A stretch of 64,000 nt of DNA, taken from Paenibacillus luteus. GTDB lineage: Bacteria; Bacillota; Bacilli; Paenibacillales; Paenibacillaceae. The position numbers were made by a program, and so were the translations under genes. Position 1 is the first letter of the stretch. Each line of letters opens with the position of its first letter. The notes beneath the pieces are model-generated. The model was not told where the DNA came from. It saw only the letters and a list, made by a program, of their open reading frames with translations, and ran no database searches. Below, piece after piece: positions 8,762-18,496 of this stretch. The stretch spans positions 124,001-188,000 of the forward strand of contig NZ_SKCD01000088.1 of assembly GCF_006542765.1 (NCBI RefSeq). Direction: 5' to 3'.

Positions 8762-11700
8762 CTAAGCAGCTGCCTCCATTTTGCTGCTGCCCATACGCTG
8801 CTTACGCGAACGTTTGAAATAGAGCAGCTCATACATGACAGGCACGACGACCAAGGTAAGCAGTGTCGAGCTGGCTAGACCGCCAATCACGACAATCGCA
8901 AGCCCGCTGGAGATGATGCTTCCGCCCCCTAAGCCGACCGCAAGCGGCATTAGTGCGCAAATGGTCGCTATCGCGGTCATTAGGATCGGGCGCAGACGCG
9001 TCCCCCCCGCTTCGATGAGTGCATCGCGGATGCTCATGCCATGCTCGGTTTGCTGCTGGACTCGTTCAATCAGAACGATAGCATTCGTAACGACAATCCC
9101 GATCAGCATCAGGAAGCCAATCATGCTGGATACCGAGATCGGCTCGCCGGCGATCATCGTTCCCACCAAGCCGCCGATAAGGGCAAACGGCAGGGAGAAC
9201 AGTACGGCTAGCGGTGCTCTGCCTTCTCTAAATGCAATGACCATCACGATATAGACCATGCCAACAGCGACAAGCATCGCCATAAGCATATCCTGCATCA
9301 TCGTCTGTACATCCTCATTGCTGCCTCCAAGGGAATAGTCGACGCCTGTCGGCAGCGTGAGCTGCTCTAGTGCCTTCTCCAGCGACTGATTCACTTTGTT
9401 CACATTCTTATCCGTAATCTGTGCCGACACCGTAGCATATTCCGCTCCGTTCTTGTATTGCAGCGTGTTCGGAAGCTGTACCTCTTGGACATCGGCAATA
9501 TCCTTGACCGCAAGTGTGTCACCTAGCGGTGATTGCAGCTTAAGATTCCCGATATCGGTCGTTGAAGCAATGGATTCACCGCTTAAAGCGAGATAAAGGT
9601 CGCTTGCGCTTGATCCGTCACCAATTCGTCCAGCCATCGCTTCGGAAAGGAATGGACGCAGCATGAACGATGCCTGAGCTGCTGAAAGCCCATATTTATT
9701 AGCATCCTCCTGCCTAATCTCAATGGCGATCCCTTTCGTCCCATCCTGCAGGTTATTGCTAACCTTTTCGGTCCCGTTCTGTTGACGGACAGCCTTCGTG
9801 ATTTGCTCCGTTGCCTCTCGAACACTTGCTGTCGTCGAGCCAGTTACCGTCACGGCAATCATTCCGCCGCCGCTCATATCATCCTTCGTCAGGCTGAATT
9901 CGCTGCCCTCAGACACGCTGGCCTTTGCACCCATATCTGCGATAAACGCATCCATATCGGCTTCAGGATCAAAGCCGATGAACCAATCGACCTTACTCGC
10001 AGCACCCTCGCCGCCGCCAAAGCTGCCGCCTATGGTTATATTCGTATTCTCTACATCCTTATGCTCCCGAATCATCTCATCCAGTCGGTCACCCTCTGCC
10101 TCTAGAGCCGCAAGACTTGTTCCCTTTGGCATTTCAAGCGTTGCGAACATGTATTTATATTCCGTCTCGGGCAGTAAAATTACACCAACCTTACCAGCAA
10201 AGATTGGTACAAGACTGCCGATGAACAACATAAACGAGACGACCAGCACAATGGTTTTGTGGCCTAGCGACCATTGCAGTACCCGCTTGTAGCCGCGGCT
10301 CATCGCCGATTCTTTCGGTTCCGCCAGCTTAGCGTTTCTCATGAGCGCCCATGCCATAAGCGGCACAACCGTCAGCGCCACTAGGAGTGACGACAGCAAC
10401 GCGAATCCAACGGTCCATGCGAAAGGACGGAAGTAGCCCCCGATCATGCCTTGCAGCAGCCCAAGCGGCGCAAATACCGCCACGGTCGTTATTGTAGAGG
10501 AGGTGATTGCCCGGCCAACCTCCGCGGTTGCGGAAAGGATCAAATCCTTCGTAATCTTCTCGCCCCGCATGCGGCGCACAATGTTCTCAATGACGACGAT
10601 ACTGTCGTCCACCACCCGACCGGTTGCCACGGCTAAGCCGCCAAGCGTCATAATATTGAGAGTCACGTCCGTAAAATATTTCAAACAGATCATCGCGATC
10701 AGCATCGATAGCGGGATCGATACAATTGCAATCAGCGTAGCCCGGAAGTTACGCAGGAAGAACAAAATCAGAATCGACGCGAACAGCGCGCCAAGCGCCC
10801 CCTCACGAGCCAAGGTATTTACCGACTCCTTTACATCAGTAGCACGGTTATACATAATAAGCGATTTTACCTGGCCGTCCTTCTCGGCGTTTTCATAAAC
10901 TTTAAGAACCTTATCAGCCACTTCCACCGTGTTGGCATCGCCGGATTTTACAATGTTAAGCGACACGCTTACGCTGCCATTGGTCCGGTTGATAACGCTA
11001 AGCTCCTTGCCCTGCGTAATGCCTGCAATATCGGTCAATTTGACGTCGCCAGCCGGTGTAAGACGCCATGTCTTCAACTGCTCGATCGAGCGGAGATCTC
11101 CTTGCACGAATACTGGCAGCTTCGTCTTGCCAATCGTAGCCTCTCCGAGCGGCACACTGAGATTGTTTGCTTGCAAGCCTGCCATAATCTGATCGTATGT
11201 AATGCCTTTATCAGCCATTTTCTTTGCATCCAAGCTTATATACACGCCGTCATCCTTCAGTCCGACAAGCTGGACGTCGCTTACGCCTTCGATGGCTTGC
11301 AAATCGGTAAGCAGCGAGTTTTTGACGAATGCAGTGAGCTGCTCTTCCGTCACGCCTTCCTTTGCTGCCACGCTTGTATACATAATAGGTTGATTGGTTG
11401 TCGAGAAATACTGCACCTGCGGCTTAGCGACTCCATCTGGTAAGGAAACCTCTCCCATCGCCTGAATAACCTCGGCCTGCTTCTCCTTCATATCATCGTT
11501 GTAGCCAAATTCCAGCTGCAGCATCGATACGCTGTTCGCTGATTGGGAAGTGACGCTCTTTACGCCTTCCATGTTGCGCAGCACCTTCTCTAGCGGAAGC
11601 GTAACCTGATTCATCACTTCATTAGGAGCAGCTCCTGGGTAGACCGCAGCCACCATGATGCCCGGAAAAGTAACCTCCGGCTGCTGCTCCTGCTTGAATC

Positions 11701-11794
11701 CTAGGGTCGCGTACACTCCGCCAGCAGCGATCAAAATAACTAACAGGATGATCGCGACCGGGTTCCTTAATGAAAAACTCGTAAAAAATTTCAT
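8762..11794 (-). CDS. RND-family efflux transporter
   Basis: 1010 residues, typical of the AcrB/SwrC class. Duplicated architecture: TM1, a large extracytoplasmic loop, a TM2-6 bundle, TM7, a second loop and a TM8-12 bundle. The proton-relay Asp pair is visible in GRVVDDSIVVIENI (TM4), and the N-terminal YPGAAPNEVMNQVTLPLE is the usual porter motif. In Gram-positive bacteria such proteins (B. subtilis SwrC/YerP) work without an outer-membrane channel and export surfactants, drugs or lipids using the proton gradient. No membrane fusion protein is encoded beside it. GGAGAGGG precedes the ATG. The substrate cannot be deduced. Confidence 0.93.
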   Translation of the reverse strand: MKFFTSFSLRNPVAIILLVILIAAGGVYATLGFKQEQQPEVTFPGIMVAAVYPGAAPNEVMNQVTLPLEKVLRNMEGVKSVTSQSANSVSMLQLEFGYNDDMKEKQAEVIQAMGEVSLPDGVAKPQVQYFSTTNQPIMYTSVAAKEGVTEEQLTAFVKNSLLTDLQAIEGVSDVQLVGLKDDGVYISLDAKKMADKGITYDQIMAGLQANNLSVPLGEATIGKTKLPVFVQGDLRSIEQLKTWRLTPAGDVKLTDIAGITQGKELSVINRTNGSVSVSLNIVKSGDANTVEVADKVLKVYENAEKDGQVKSLIMYNRATDVKESVNTLAREGALGALFASILILFFLRNFRATLIAIVSIPLSMLIAMICLKYFTDVTLNIMTLGGLAVATGRVVDDSIVVIENIVRRMRGEKITKDLILSATAEVGRAITSSTITTVAVFAPLGLLQGMIGGYFRPFAWTVGFALLSSLLVALTVVPLMAWALMRNAKLAEPKESAMSRGYKRVLQWSLGHKTIVLVVSFMLFIGSLVPIFAGKVGVILLPETEYKYMFATLEMPKGTSLAALEAEGDRLDEMIREHKDVENTNITIGGSFGGGEGAASKVDWFIGFDPEADMDAFIADMGAKASVSEGSEFSLTKDDMSGGGMIAVTVTGSTTASVREATEQITKAVRQQNGTEKVSNNLQDGTKGIAIEIRQEDANKYGLSAAQASFMLRPFLSEAMAGRIGDGSSASDLYLALSGESIASTTDIGNLKLQSPLGDTLAVKDIADVQEVQLPNTLQYKNGAEYATVSAQITDKNVNKVNQSLEKALEQLTLPTGVDYSLGGSNEDVQTMMQDMLMAMLVAVGMVYIVMVIAFREGRAPLAVLFSLPFALIGGLVGTMIAGEPISVSSMIGFLMLIGIVVTNAIVLIERVQQQTEHGMSIRDALIEAGGTRLRPILMTAIATICALMPLAVGLGGGSIISSGLAIVVIGGLASSTLLTLVVVPVMYELLYFKRSRKQRMGSSKMEAAA

Positions 11795-11963
11795 GTTTCC
11801 CTCTCCATTTCCTCTTTCAAATGTCTTACTTGTTTATTTTTTCCAAGTTAAACCTACGACTTTTATTGTAAGGGCTGCGAAAGCGCCACATAATGGTCTG
11901 GAGAATGTATCATCGCCTAGACCTTTGTCGTGCATGCAGCGCGACTTTAGACAGGCGCATGAC

Positions 11964-11994
11964 AAAAAAAAAAACCGCCAACAGCTGTCAGCGG
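11964..11994 (-). terminator. Rho-independent terminator after bcp
   Basis: On the minus strand CCGCTGAC-AGCT-GTTGGCGG (8 bp with two wobbles) is followed by eleven T. It separates the ABC-2/bcp transcript from the RND gene. Confidence 0.85.
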
Positions 11995-12038
11995 AATTTT
12001 GGTTGGTATACGATTTATTTGATCTATATTTCTTAAGA

Positions 12039-12506
12039 TTAAAGCTGCTGAACGGCCTCCAGCACCTGCTGCGTATGTCCCTTTACCCGTACTTTACGCC
12101 ATTCCTGCACGAGTTTGCCAGCTGCGTCTATTAGGAAGGTCGAGCGGACAAGCCCCATATATTCTCTTCCATACAGCTTTTTCAACTGCCAAACCCCGTA
12201 CAGCTCGCACACGGCATGTTCTGTATCGGCTAACAGCAGGAAGGGCAGCTCTTTTTTCGCTATAAAATTTTGATGCGATTTGACGGTATCGAGGCTTATG
12301 CCCAAAATAACCGTATTCAGACTCAGCATTTCCTGGTTCGCGTCGCGAAAGTCACAGGACTCTTGGATACAGGCTGTCGTCATATCTTTGGGATAAAAGT
12401 AAAGAACGACGTTTTTTCCGCGGTAATCGCTGAGCGTAACTTGTTCTCCATTTGAAGCCGGCAGCGTAAAATCCGGTACCGGCTCTCCGATAGGAAGCAG
12501 TGTCAT
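12039..12506 (-). CDS. bcp: Thioredoxin-dependent thiol peroxidase (Bcp/PrxQ)
   Basis: 155 residues, full family length, with a thioredoxin fold. The catalytic motif YPKDMTTACIQESCDFRD carries the peroxidatic Cys46 in PxxxTxxC and a resolving Cys51 five residues later, the atypical 2-Cys spacing of E. coli Bcp. The usual TPGC is TTAC here, a modest change that keeps Thr and Cys. It reduces peroxides and organic hydroperoxides in the cytosol with thioredoxin; thioredoxin reductase is encoded at 57909. It is the last gene after the ABC-2 permeases (61-nt gap) and ends at a strong terminator. RBS TGGAGGA. Confidence 0.93.
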   Translation of the reverse strand: MTLLPIGEPVPDFTLPASNGEQVTLSDYRGKNVVLYFYPKDMTTACIQESCDFRDANQEMLSLNTVILGISLDTVKSHQNFIAKKELPFLLLADTEHAVCELYGVWQLKKLYGREYMGLVRSTFLIDAAGKLVQEWRKVRVKGHTQQVLEAVQQL

Positions 12507-12567
12507 CTCTAAATCCTCCAGAAACTAATCATATTTGCGTCTAAGCAGGGCTATCCCTACAGGTCGG

Positions 12568-13359
12568 TTACGAGCCAGCTCCACGATAACGTTTTACGCC
12601 ATGGTTCCATAGCCATAGCCCTAACGAAAAGACGATAATGCCCATGACAGGCGTAAAGAGCGCAAGCTGCGAGAGATCATCCGCTTTCTTCTCAAGAAAA
12701 TAAGATGCTGGTATAACCCCAACGAATGCGAATGGCAGCAACCAGGTCAGCACAAACCGAATCATTTTGTTATAAATGTTCACCGGATACCGGCCATAGT
12801 TCTGAATATTGTACATAAGCGGAACGATTCCGGTCGGTGCATCCGAATAAAACGATATTGCGCTAAGCGCCGTATAGAGGCCGGCGTAAATGAGCACGGC
12901 ACCCAGGATGAGCAGCAGCAAAATAAGCAGGTCCCATACTTCGAAGGGCAGGCCAAGCTGCGTCCAGCAGAGGACCATGATGATGGCGCCGACGAAAGAG
13001 CCGATCAAGGATGGCGGATCTACGTTTTCGAGCAGCACCTGATACAAGCTGTGCGCCGGACGTGTCAGCACCCGGTCCATCTCCCCTTTGACAATATAAC
13101 GCTCGCTAAAATTCCAGATGCTGAAGAAGGTGCTGAACACGCCATACGGGATCATGAAGAAGCCATACACGAACACAACCTCCGCTTCCGACCAGCCGCC
13201 AAGCGACGGCGTGTGCTGGAATACGATTAAAATAAAGATAAGGTTCATCCCTTGGAACAATAAATCCGAGAGGACTTCAATCCAGAAATCCGCCCGATAG
13301 GTCAACCTTGTTTTCGCATAGTTTTTAATATATTCCCAAAATAATGATGCGTATCTCAT
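12568..13359 (-). CDS. ABC-2 type exporter permease (DUF990-like)
   Basis: 263 residues from the ATG at 13359, chosen for its AAGGGGG site and its position just after the upstream permease stop; a longer frame from 13443 would overlap that gene. Six predicted membrane segments (for example LLFQGMNLIFILIVFQ, LIGSFVGAIIMVLCW, LLILLLLILGAVLIY) and the loop SERYIVKGEMDRVLTRP, which is typical of the ABC-2 permeases that pair with a DrrA-like ATPase. It forms a heterodimeric channel with the neighbouring 264-residue permease. The substrate is unknown. Confidence 0.88.
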   Translation of the reverse strand: MRYASLFWEYIKNYAKTRLTYRADFWIEVLSDLLFQGMNLIFILIVFQHTPSLGGWSEAEVVFVYGFFMIPYGVFSTFFSIWNFSERYIVKGEMDRVLTRPAHSLYQVLLENVDPPSLIGSFVGAIIMVLCWTQLGLPFEVWDLLILLLLILGAVLIYAGLYTALSAISFYSDAPTGIVPLMYNIQNYGRYPVNIYNKMIRFVLTWLLPFAFVGVIPASYFLEKKADDLSQLALFTPVMGIIVFSLGLWLWNHGVKRYRGAGS

Positions 13360-13364
13360 CTGGA

Positions 13365-14159
13365 TCAGCCCCCTTGCACGAACAGCCGCTTGCGTGCGGA
13401 ACGCCATGTCAGCCAGATCGGTATTAATAATCCTACGAACCATAGCACCTGTATGCCGAACACATGCAGCACTTCGCTGCTAGGCGTACGTCCTGTAAAC
13501 ACGGAGCTTGGCAAGTAAGTAATCGCTTGGAACGGCAGCCACTGCATAATGGCGGACAGCCAGCCCGGGAAAAAAGCGATCGGCACGACCACGCCCGAGA
13601 AAAAATCAACCATTACCCGCTTCATCCTCATCATGCCTTCGTTATTTTCCACGAAAAAGGCGAATAAGCCGGTTAAAATATTGATTTGCGAATTAATAAG
13701 AAAGCTAAAGAACAGCATGACCAGATAAATAAGCCATGTTGCCGGATCTGTCGGCAGCGTAACCGGGAAGATCAGACAGACGATAATCATGCCGGGCACC
13801 ATGAACAGCAGCATCCGGAATAAGCCCTCGCCGAAGCCTTGCATCATTTTCACAAACAGATAGGAGTACGGTCTTATGAGCTGGACCGATACGCTGCCGT
13901 CGCGAATTTCATTGGCAATTTCCCGGTCAAGGTTGTTGAAATAAAACGCTCGGGCCATCCAGGATACGGCAACATACGTCGTCATCTGGGTGACGGTGAA
14001 GCCGGCCAACGTCTCCTTGTCGCCGTAAATCGCTTGCCATAGAAAGTAATATGCGCCGATATTAATGGCATAAATAATGATGCCGCTATAATAATTAACG
14101 CGATAAGCCAGCATCATAATGAACCGTATCCGAATAAAATCGATATAAGCGCTCATCAT
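13365..14159 (-). CDS. ABC-2 type exporter permease
   Basis: 264 residues, about six membrane segments (IRFIMMLAYRVNYYSG, LLFMVPGMIIVCLIFP, WLIYLVMLFFSFLIN, VLWFVGLLIPIWL). The loop REIANEIRDGSVSVQLIRP is the counterpart of the conserved cytosolic loop in the partner permease. The start overlaps the ATPase stop as ATGA, indicating translational coupling. Two paralogous permeases plus one ATPase suggests one heteromeric exporter. Confidence 0.88.
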   Translation of the reverse strand: MMSAYIDFIRIRFIMMLAYRVNYYSGIIIYAINIGAYYFLWQAIYGDKETLAGFTVTQMTTYVAVSWMARAFYFNNLDREIANEIRDGSVSVQLIRPYSYLFVKMMQGFGEGLFRMLLFMVPGMIIVCLIFPVTLPTDPATWLIYLVMLFFSFLINSQINILTGLFAFFVENNEGMMRMKRVMVDFFSGVVVPIAFFPGWLSAIMQWLPFQAITYLPSSVFTGRTPSSEVLHVFGIQVLWFVGLLIPIWLTWRSARKRLFVQGG

Positions 14160-15181
14160 GATACGGTCGTCTCCTTCGGGGTGGAAGCGGAGCCTGAGGA
14201 ATAAATGCTGCGGACAATATCGTCTGTGTTCGTTTCAATTATCTTAATATCGCGAATTTCGACACCGCCGACAACGGAAGCCAGCGCGTCCGATACGTTA
14301 ACGGTATGCGGCAGCCACATTTTTGCGGTAACCTCATTTTCCATCGTCCAAGAGACATCCAGGCTAGCGGTAAGCTCACGCAGCTTCGCAAGCTGTGTAT
14401 GGCCTGCAAATTGGAACTGAATTTCGCGCCCCTTGCTCCAGCGATTCTTGAGATCATCCAGCCCGCCGTCATAGATAATACGTCCGTCATCGAGCATGAT
14501 GACCCGTGAGCAAAGCGCTTCGATATCCTGCAAATCATGCGTCGTCAACAAAATCGTCGTCCCCTGCTCCTTGTTCATTTGCAGCAGGAAGTCACGGATT
14601 TCCGTCTTGACGACAATATCGAGGCCAATGGTCGGCTCATCGAGAAACAAAATGGACGGGTTGTGCAGCAAGGATGCAACCAGTTCACAGCGCATCCGCT
14701 GGCCGAGACTAAGCTTGCGAACCGGCCGGTTAAGCAATTCGCCAAGTTGCAGACGCTCCACCAGTTCATTTAGACGTTTGCGGAAGTCCGCCTCTGATAC
14801 GCGATATACTTTGCGCAGCAGCTGGAAGGATTCAATTACCCCGATATCCCACCAAAGCTGGGAGCGCTGGCCAAATACAACGCCAATGCCGTTCACGAAT
14901 TTCTCGCGGTCCTTGAATGGCACGTAGCCATTCACCTTCAGTTCGCCTGAGGTTGGCACCAATATGCCAGTGAGCATTTTGATCGTTGTCGACTTGCCTG
15001 CGCCATTCTCTCCGATATACCCGCATATTTCTCCTTGCGGAATTTGAAAGGAAATATCTTTAACCGCCGTTACCTCATTGTACTCGCGTTTAAACAAGTC
15101 CTTGAGTGCGCCGGATAAGCCTTCGCGGTTCTTCTGTACGCTGAATTGCTTGCGTAGGTCCTTTACATCAATAGCTAGCAT
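14156..15181 (-). CDS. ABC transporter ATP-binding protein (DrrA/CcmA-like)
   Basis: 341 residues. Walker A GENGAGKSTTIKML (~residues 60-73), Q-loop GQRSQLWWDIGV, signature LSLGQRMRCELVASLLHNP, Walker B ILFLDEPTIGLD and H-loop TTHD. The C-terminal ~90 residues are the extra domain seen in exporter ATPases of the DrrA type. First gene of a coupled operon (ATPase, permease, permease, bcp). Its upstream region is a 500-bp repeat-rich spacer. Confidence 0.93.
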   Translation of the reverse strand: MLAIDVKDLRKQFSVQKNREGLSGALKDLFKREYNEVTAVKDISFQIPQGEICGYIGENGAGKSTTIKMLTGILVPTSGELKVNGYVPFKDREKFVNGIGVVFGQRSQLWWDIGVIESFQLLRKVYRVSEADFRKRLNELVERLQLGELLNRPVRKLSLGQRMRCELVASLLHNPSILFLDEPTIGLDIVVKTEIRDFLLQMNKEQGTTILLTTHDLQDIEALCSRVIMLDDGRIIYDGGLDDLKNRWSKGREIQFQFAGHTQLAKLRELTASLDVSWTMENEVTAKMWLPHTVNVSDALASVVGGVEIRDIKIIETNTDDIVRSIYSSGSASTPKETTVS

Positions 15182-15692
15182 GTGGTTCTTATAGCCCCTC
15201 TCGCATCGACATTTCCTAGGAAATAGCGATCTTTATTTACCTAAAACGATAAAACTTGCTTCTGCATGTCGTTCAGCTTTATAATTTTATGATATGTAAT
15301 CATACATTAGTTCACGCCTAGCGTAAACGGCTGAGCTTACCTATTTTGCCTCAGCTTTCGTTTGCTCATAAATATAAGTTACAAGCGTAAAAGGCAGGCA
15401 CCGTCCTTTGGCGGTAAAAGCTCTCTTCGCTTGAAGTATAAGAAATCCAATAAGCTTCGAAAACTTATTCCTTCTTATATTTTGAAATAAGCATCGTCTT
15501 ATACATTCTTATATTTTTAGCGTAACCGGCTCCGCCCTCTTTGTTTTATTTGAGAAGCGGACCTTTCGCTATGCCATCCTTGCTCATGCTTACATTGAAA
15601 TCCACCAGCTTTGCAAGCGTAAACGGGTGTAGCCGTCCTTTGGCGGGAAAAAGCTCTTTGCGCGGTGAACGATAAGAATCCCATTCTTATCG
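15182..15692. repeat. Repeat-rich intergenic spacer
   Basis: No credible gene. Two related ~50-bp segments sit at ~15380-15430 and ~15612-15665, sharing AAGCGTAAA and GCCGTCCTTTGGCGG followed by AAAGCTCT. Two shorter AGCGTAA(A)CCGGC-like pieces lie at ~15317 and ~15519. Hairpins: TATAAGAA/TTCTTATA with inner AATAAG/CTTATT (15437-15479), and a perfect 12-bp pair (15668-15694). The TTCTTAT/ATAAGAA motif recurs throughout. It looks like a cluster of decayed extragenic repeats between divergent genes. Confidence 0.7.
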
Positions 15693-15694
15693 TT
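15668..15694. promoter_or_regulatory. Perfect 12-bp inverted repeat before the LCP gene
   Basis: AACGATAAGAAT-CCC-ATTCTTATCGTT. It ends ~45 nt before the preferred ATG of the LCP gene and overlaps an alternative TTG start. Not followed by a T run; an operator or leader hairpin is more likely than a terminator. Confidence 0.45.
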
Positions 15695-15740
15695 GGAACA
15701 AAAAGATTCAGCAGCATCTGAAAGGAGCACGTCTAACGAA

Positions 15741-16820
15741 ATGCCTAACGAGACGAACGAGACACCGAAAGCACCAAAAAACAAAAAAAAATGGAAATGG
15801 TTTTTTATCAGCCTATCGGTTATCCTGGGTGCGGCGGCAGCCTTTGCCATTTACTGGACGGTAGGCGTATATAACGCACTGGACAACTTTAGCGATCCCG
15901 AAGCGACCAAGCCTCCCACGGAGGAAGCGCAAGAAACACCCGTACCGATTCCGGAATGGGAAGGCACCGAACGCGTTAATATTTTGCTGCTTGGCGGTGA
16001 TGCCCGCGGCATTGATGAAGGGCAGGTCGCCCGTTCAGATTCCATATTAGTCGCTTCGTTCGATCCCGTAACCAAGAAAGCCCATTTGTTCTCTGTACTG
16101 CGCGATACTTATGTCAGCATCGAAGGACATGGCAAGGGCCGCATTAATACGGCGCTTGCATTAGGAGAATATCCACTAGCCATGCAAACAGTCGGGGACC
16201 TTCTAGGACTCGACATTCAATATTATGTGTATACCGATTTTGAGGGCTTTAAGCAGCTCATCGATACGATCGGCGGCATCTACTTCGATGTCGAGAAGGA
16301 TATGCATTACACCGATAACGCAGACGGAAACCGCTACGATATCGATCTCAAGCAGGGGTATCAGCTGCTTGATGGGGACAAAGCACTCCAATACGTTCGT
16401 TTCCGCCATGATGCGATGAGCGACTTTACGCGTACGGAGCGTCAGCGCAACTTCCTGCAGGCGGTCTCCAAGGAGCTGCAGTCCACTTGGAATATTATTC
16501 GGATGAAGAAGATATTAGACAGCGTGCAGCCTTACGTCAAAATGAACATCAGCGTGCCTGATATGCTCAAGCTTGGCCAGCTCGGCGTCAAAAGCCATGT
16601 AGCCAGCACAACGCAAATTCCGCCAATGGAACTGATCGCAGAGGATCGCGTCGGCGGTGCATCCGTTATCGGCATCAAGGATGAGGATGAGCTGCGCGCT
16701 TATGTTCAAATGACGCTGGAGCAGGATGATACCATCCCTGTGCCAACGGAAACTCCGATTCCTTCCGATGACTCAGCCGTTGGTGGCAATACAACAGGTA
16801 ATTCAAGCACAAAACAATAA
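15741..16820 (+). CDS. LytR-CpsA-Psr (LCP) family wall-polymer ligase
   Basis: 359 residues from the ATG at 15741; AAAGGAG lies 13-14 nt upstream. A TTG at 15693 is open in frame but sits inside a palindrome without an RBS. Short basic cytosolic tail (KNKKKWKW), one TM anchor (FFISLSVILGAAAAFAIYW), then the LCP domain: NILLLGGDAR, RSDSILVASFDP, LFSVLRDTYVSI, GRINTALALG, IDTIGGIYFDV, ALQYVRFRHD and DFTRTERQRNFLQA. These Arg/Asp motifs bind the polyprenyl-pyrophosphate substrate. LCP proteins attach teichoic-acid-type or capsular polymers to peptidoglycan outside the membrane. Monocistronic, followed by a strong terminator. Confidence 0.92.
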   Translation: MPNETNETPKAPKNKKKWKWFFISLSVILGAAAAFAIYWTVGVYNALDNFSDPEATKPPTEEAQETPVPIPEWEGTERVNILLLGGDARGIDEGQVARSDSILVASFDPVTKKAHLFSVLRDTYVSIEGHGKGRINTALALGEYPLAMQTVGDLLGLDIQYYVYTDFEGFKQLIDTIGGIYFDVEKDMHYTDNADGNRYDIDLKQGYQLLDGDKALQYVRFRHDAMSDFTRTERQRNFLQAVSKELQSTWNIIRMKKILDSVQPYVKMNISVPDMLKLGQLGVKSHVASTTQIPPMELIAEDRVGGASVIGIKDEDELRAYVQMTLEQDDTIPVPTETPIPSDDSAVGGNTTGNSSTKQ

Positions 16821-16825
16821 ACGGC

Positions 16826-16864
16826 AAATACACGCAACGGTTATCTAGGGTTGCGTGTATTTTG
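16826..16864 (+). terminator. Terminator of the LCP gene
   Basis: AAATACACGCAAC and GTTGCGTGTATTT form a perfect 13-bp stem with an 11-nt loop, followed by a T-rich stretch. Confidence 0.85.
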
Positions 16865-16903
16865 TTTCCTTATCATCTACTTATTTTTAGGAGGCTTACA
16901 ATC

Positions 16904-18217
16904 ATGACGATAAAACGACCAAATTCCGAAAAGCTATACGAGGAAGCGCTGCAACATATTGTAGGCGGCGTCAATAGTCCTTCCCGCTCCTACAAAGCCG
17001 TAGGCGGCGGAGCTCCCGTGTTTATGAAAAAAGGAGAAGGAGCTTATTTCTGGGACGTCGACGATAACAAATATATCGATTACTTGGCTGCCTATGGCCC
17101 CATTATTACGGGACATGCCCATCCACATATAACGGCAGCGATTGTTCGCGCTGCTCAGGACGGTACGCTTTACGGTACGCCGACTGAGCTTGAAATCAAG
17201 CTAGCTCGCATGCTGAAAGAAGCGATCCCTTCACTCGACAAGGTTCGATTCGTCAATTCGGGGACTGAAGCCGTCATGACGACGATTCGCGTCGCTCGCG
17301 CTTTTACGAAAAAATCCAAAATCATTAAGTTTGCCGGCTGTTACCACGGACACTCTGATCTTGTGCTCGTTGCCGCCGGCTCAGGTCCGTCTACACTCGG
17401 CATTCCTGACAGCGCCGGCGTGCCTTCGAGCATTGCCAGCGAGGTCATCACCGTTCCGTTTAACGATCTGCCTGCTCTCAAAGCCGCACTGGAGCGCTGG
17501 GGACACGAGACTGCTGCTGTGATGGTTGAGCCTATTGTTGGCAACTTCGGCATGGTTATGCCACACGAGGGCTTCCTAGAGGGTCTCTGCAAGCTCGCCC
17601 GTGAGGCGGGAGCGCTTGTCATCTATGATGAGGTAATTAGCGCCTTCCGTTTCCATTATGGAGCTGCGCAAACTTACGTCGCTTTCCCTGACCACAAAGC
17701 GATTGAGCCGGACCTAACCGCACTTGGCAAAATCATCGGCGGCGGACTGCCTATCGGCGCTTATGGCGGCCGGCGCGAAATTATGGAGCAGGTCGCTCCG
17801 CTTGGCCCTGCCTATCAAGCTGGCACGATGGCGGGCAATCCAGCTTCGATTTCCGCAGGCATCGCCTGCCTGGAGCTGCTTCAGGAGCCTGGCATCTATG
17901 ATCGGATGAACGCGCTCGCTACCAAGTTGGCGACGGGCTTGCATGCCGCTGCAAGGCAATATGGCATCCCGCTTACCATCAATCAAATCCGCGGCTCATT
18001 CTCGGCGCATTTCTGCAATCATCCGATTACGAATTACGATGAGGCTCAGGATACGGACGGCGAGTTATTCGGCCGTTTCTTCAAGCTCATGCTGGATCAA
18101 GGCATTAACCTGGCTCCTTCTAAATACGAAGCTTGGTTTTTCACCACCGCACACACAGAGGCCGATATCGATGAGACCATTGAAGCGATCAACTTCGCAT
18201 TCTCTCAATTGAAATAA
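16904..18217 (+). CDS. hemL: Glutamate-1-semialdehyde 2,1-aminomutase
   Basis: 437 residues from the ATG at 16904 (AGGAGG 8 nt upstream); the frame extends to 16862 but that start lies in the preceding terminator. A PLP fold-type I aminotransferase: VNSPSRSYKAVGG, RFVNSGTEAVMTTIRVAR, CYHGHSD, IYDEVISAFR and the PLP lysine in LGKIIGGGLPIGAYGG. It converts glutamate-1-semialdehyde to 5-aminolevulinate for haem and cobalamin precursors. It is not beside hemAXCDB, so it may be the second, GsaB-type paralogue known in Bacillales; that part is inference. Followed by a very strong terminator. Confidence 0.93.
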   Translation: MTIKRPNSEKLYEEALQHIVGGVNSPSRSYKAVGGGAPVFMKKGEGAYFWDVDDNKYIDYLAAYGPIITGHAHPHITAAIVRAAQDGTLYGTPTELEIKLARMLKEAIPSLDKVRFVNSGTEAVMTTIRVARAFTKKSKIIKFAGCYHGHSDLVLVAAGSGPSTLGIPDSAGVPSSIASEVITVPFNDLPALKAALERWGHETAAVMVEPIVGNFGMVMPHEGFLEGLCKLAREAGALVIYDEVISAFRFHYGAAQTYVAFPDHKAIEPDLTALGKIIGGGLPIGAYGGRREIMEQVAPLGPAYQAGTMAGNPASISAGIACLELLQEPGIYDRMNALATKLATGLHAAARQYGIPLTINQIRGSFSAHFCNHPITNYDEAQDTDGELFGRFFKLMLDQGINLAPSKYEAWFFTTAHTEADIDETIEAINFAFSQLK

Positions 18218-18329
18218 GCGAGGAAGCGCACGTTCAACAAATCCGACTCTCCTAACCACTTTGCCAGCATGCAAGTATAACAGGCACGTTTAAATGCACC
18301 CAAGGTTGGGAGTCCGACAACGATTAATT

Positions 18330-18379
18330 AGACCTATTCCTTCCACTTCATCAGAAGTGGAAGAAATAGGTCTATTTTT
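18330..18379 (+). terminator. Terminator of hemL
   Basis: AGACCTATT..TTCCACTTC-ATCA-GAAGTGGAA..AATAGGTCT followed by ATTTTTA. A ~20-bp stem with one small internal mismatch. Confidence 0.9.
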
Positions 18380-18496
18380 AAATCTATTTTTTTCATGCGA
18401 CAATGCATGACTTACTTATCGATTTGACGGAAAAGTTACTCTTTCTTCAAAGCAACAGTCGAGGCGATCTTTTAACAGGTATTTGGATTTCTCTTG

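Noticed and set aside
12568..13443. Longer start for the DUF990-like permease
   Set aside because: It would overlap the preceding permease by ~79 nt without an RBS; the ATG at 13359 has AAGGGGG.
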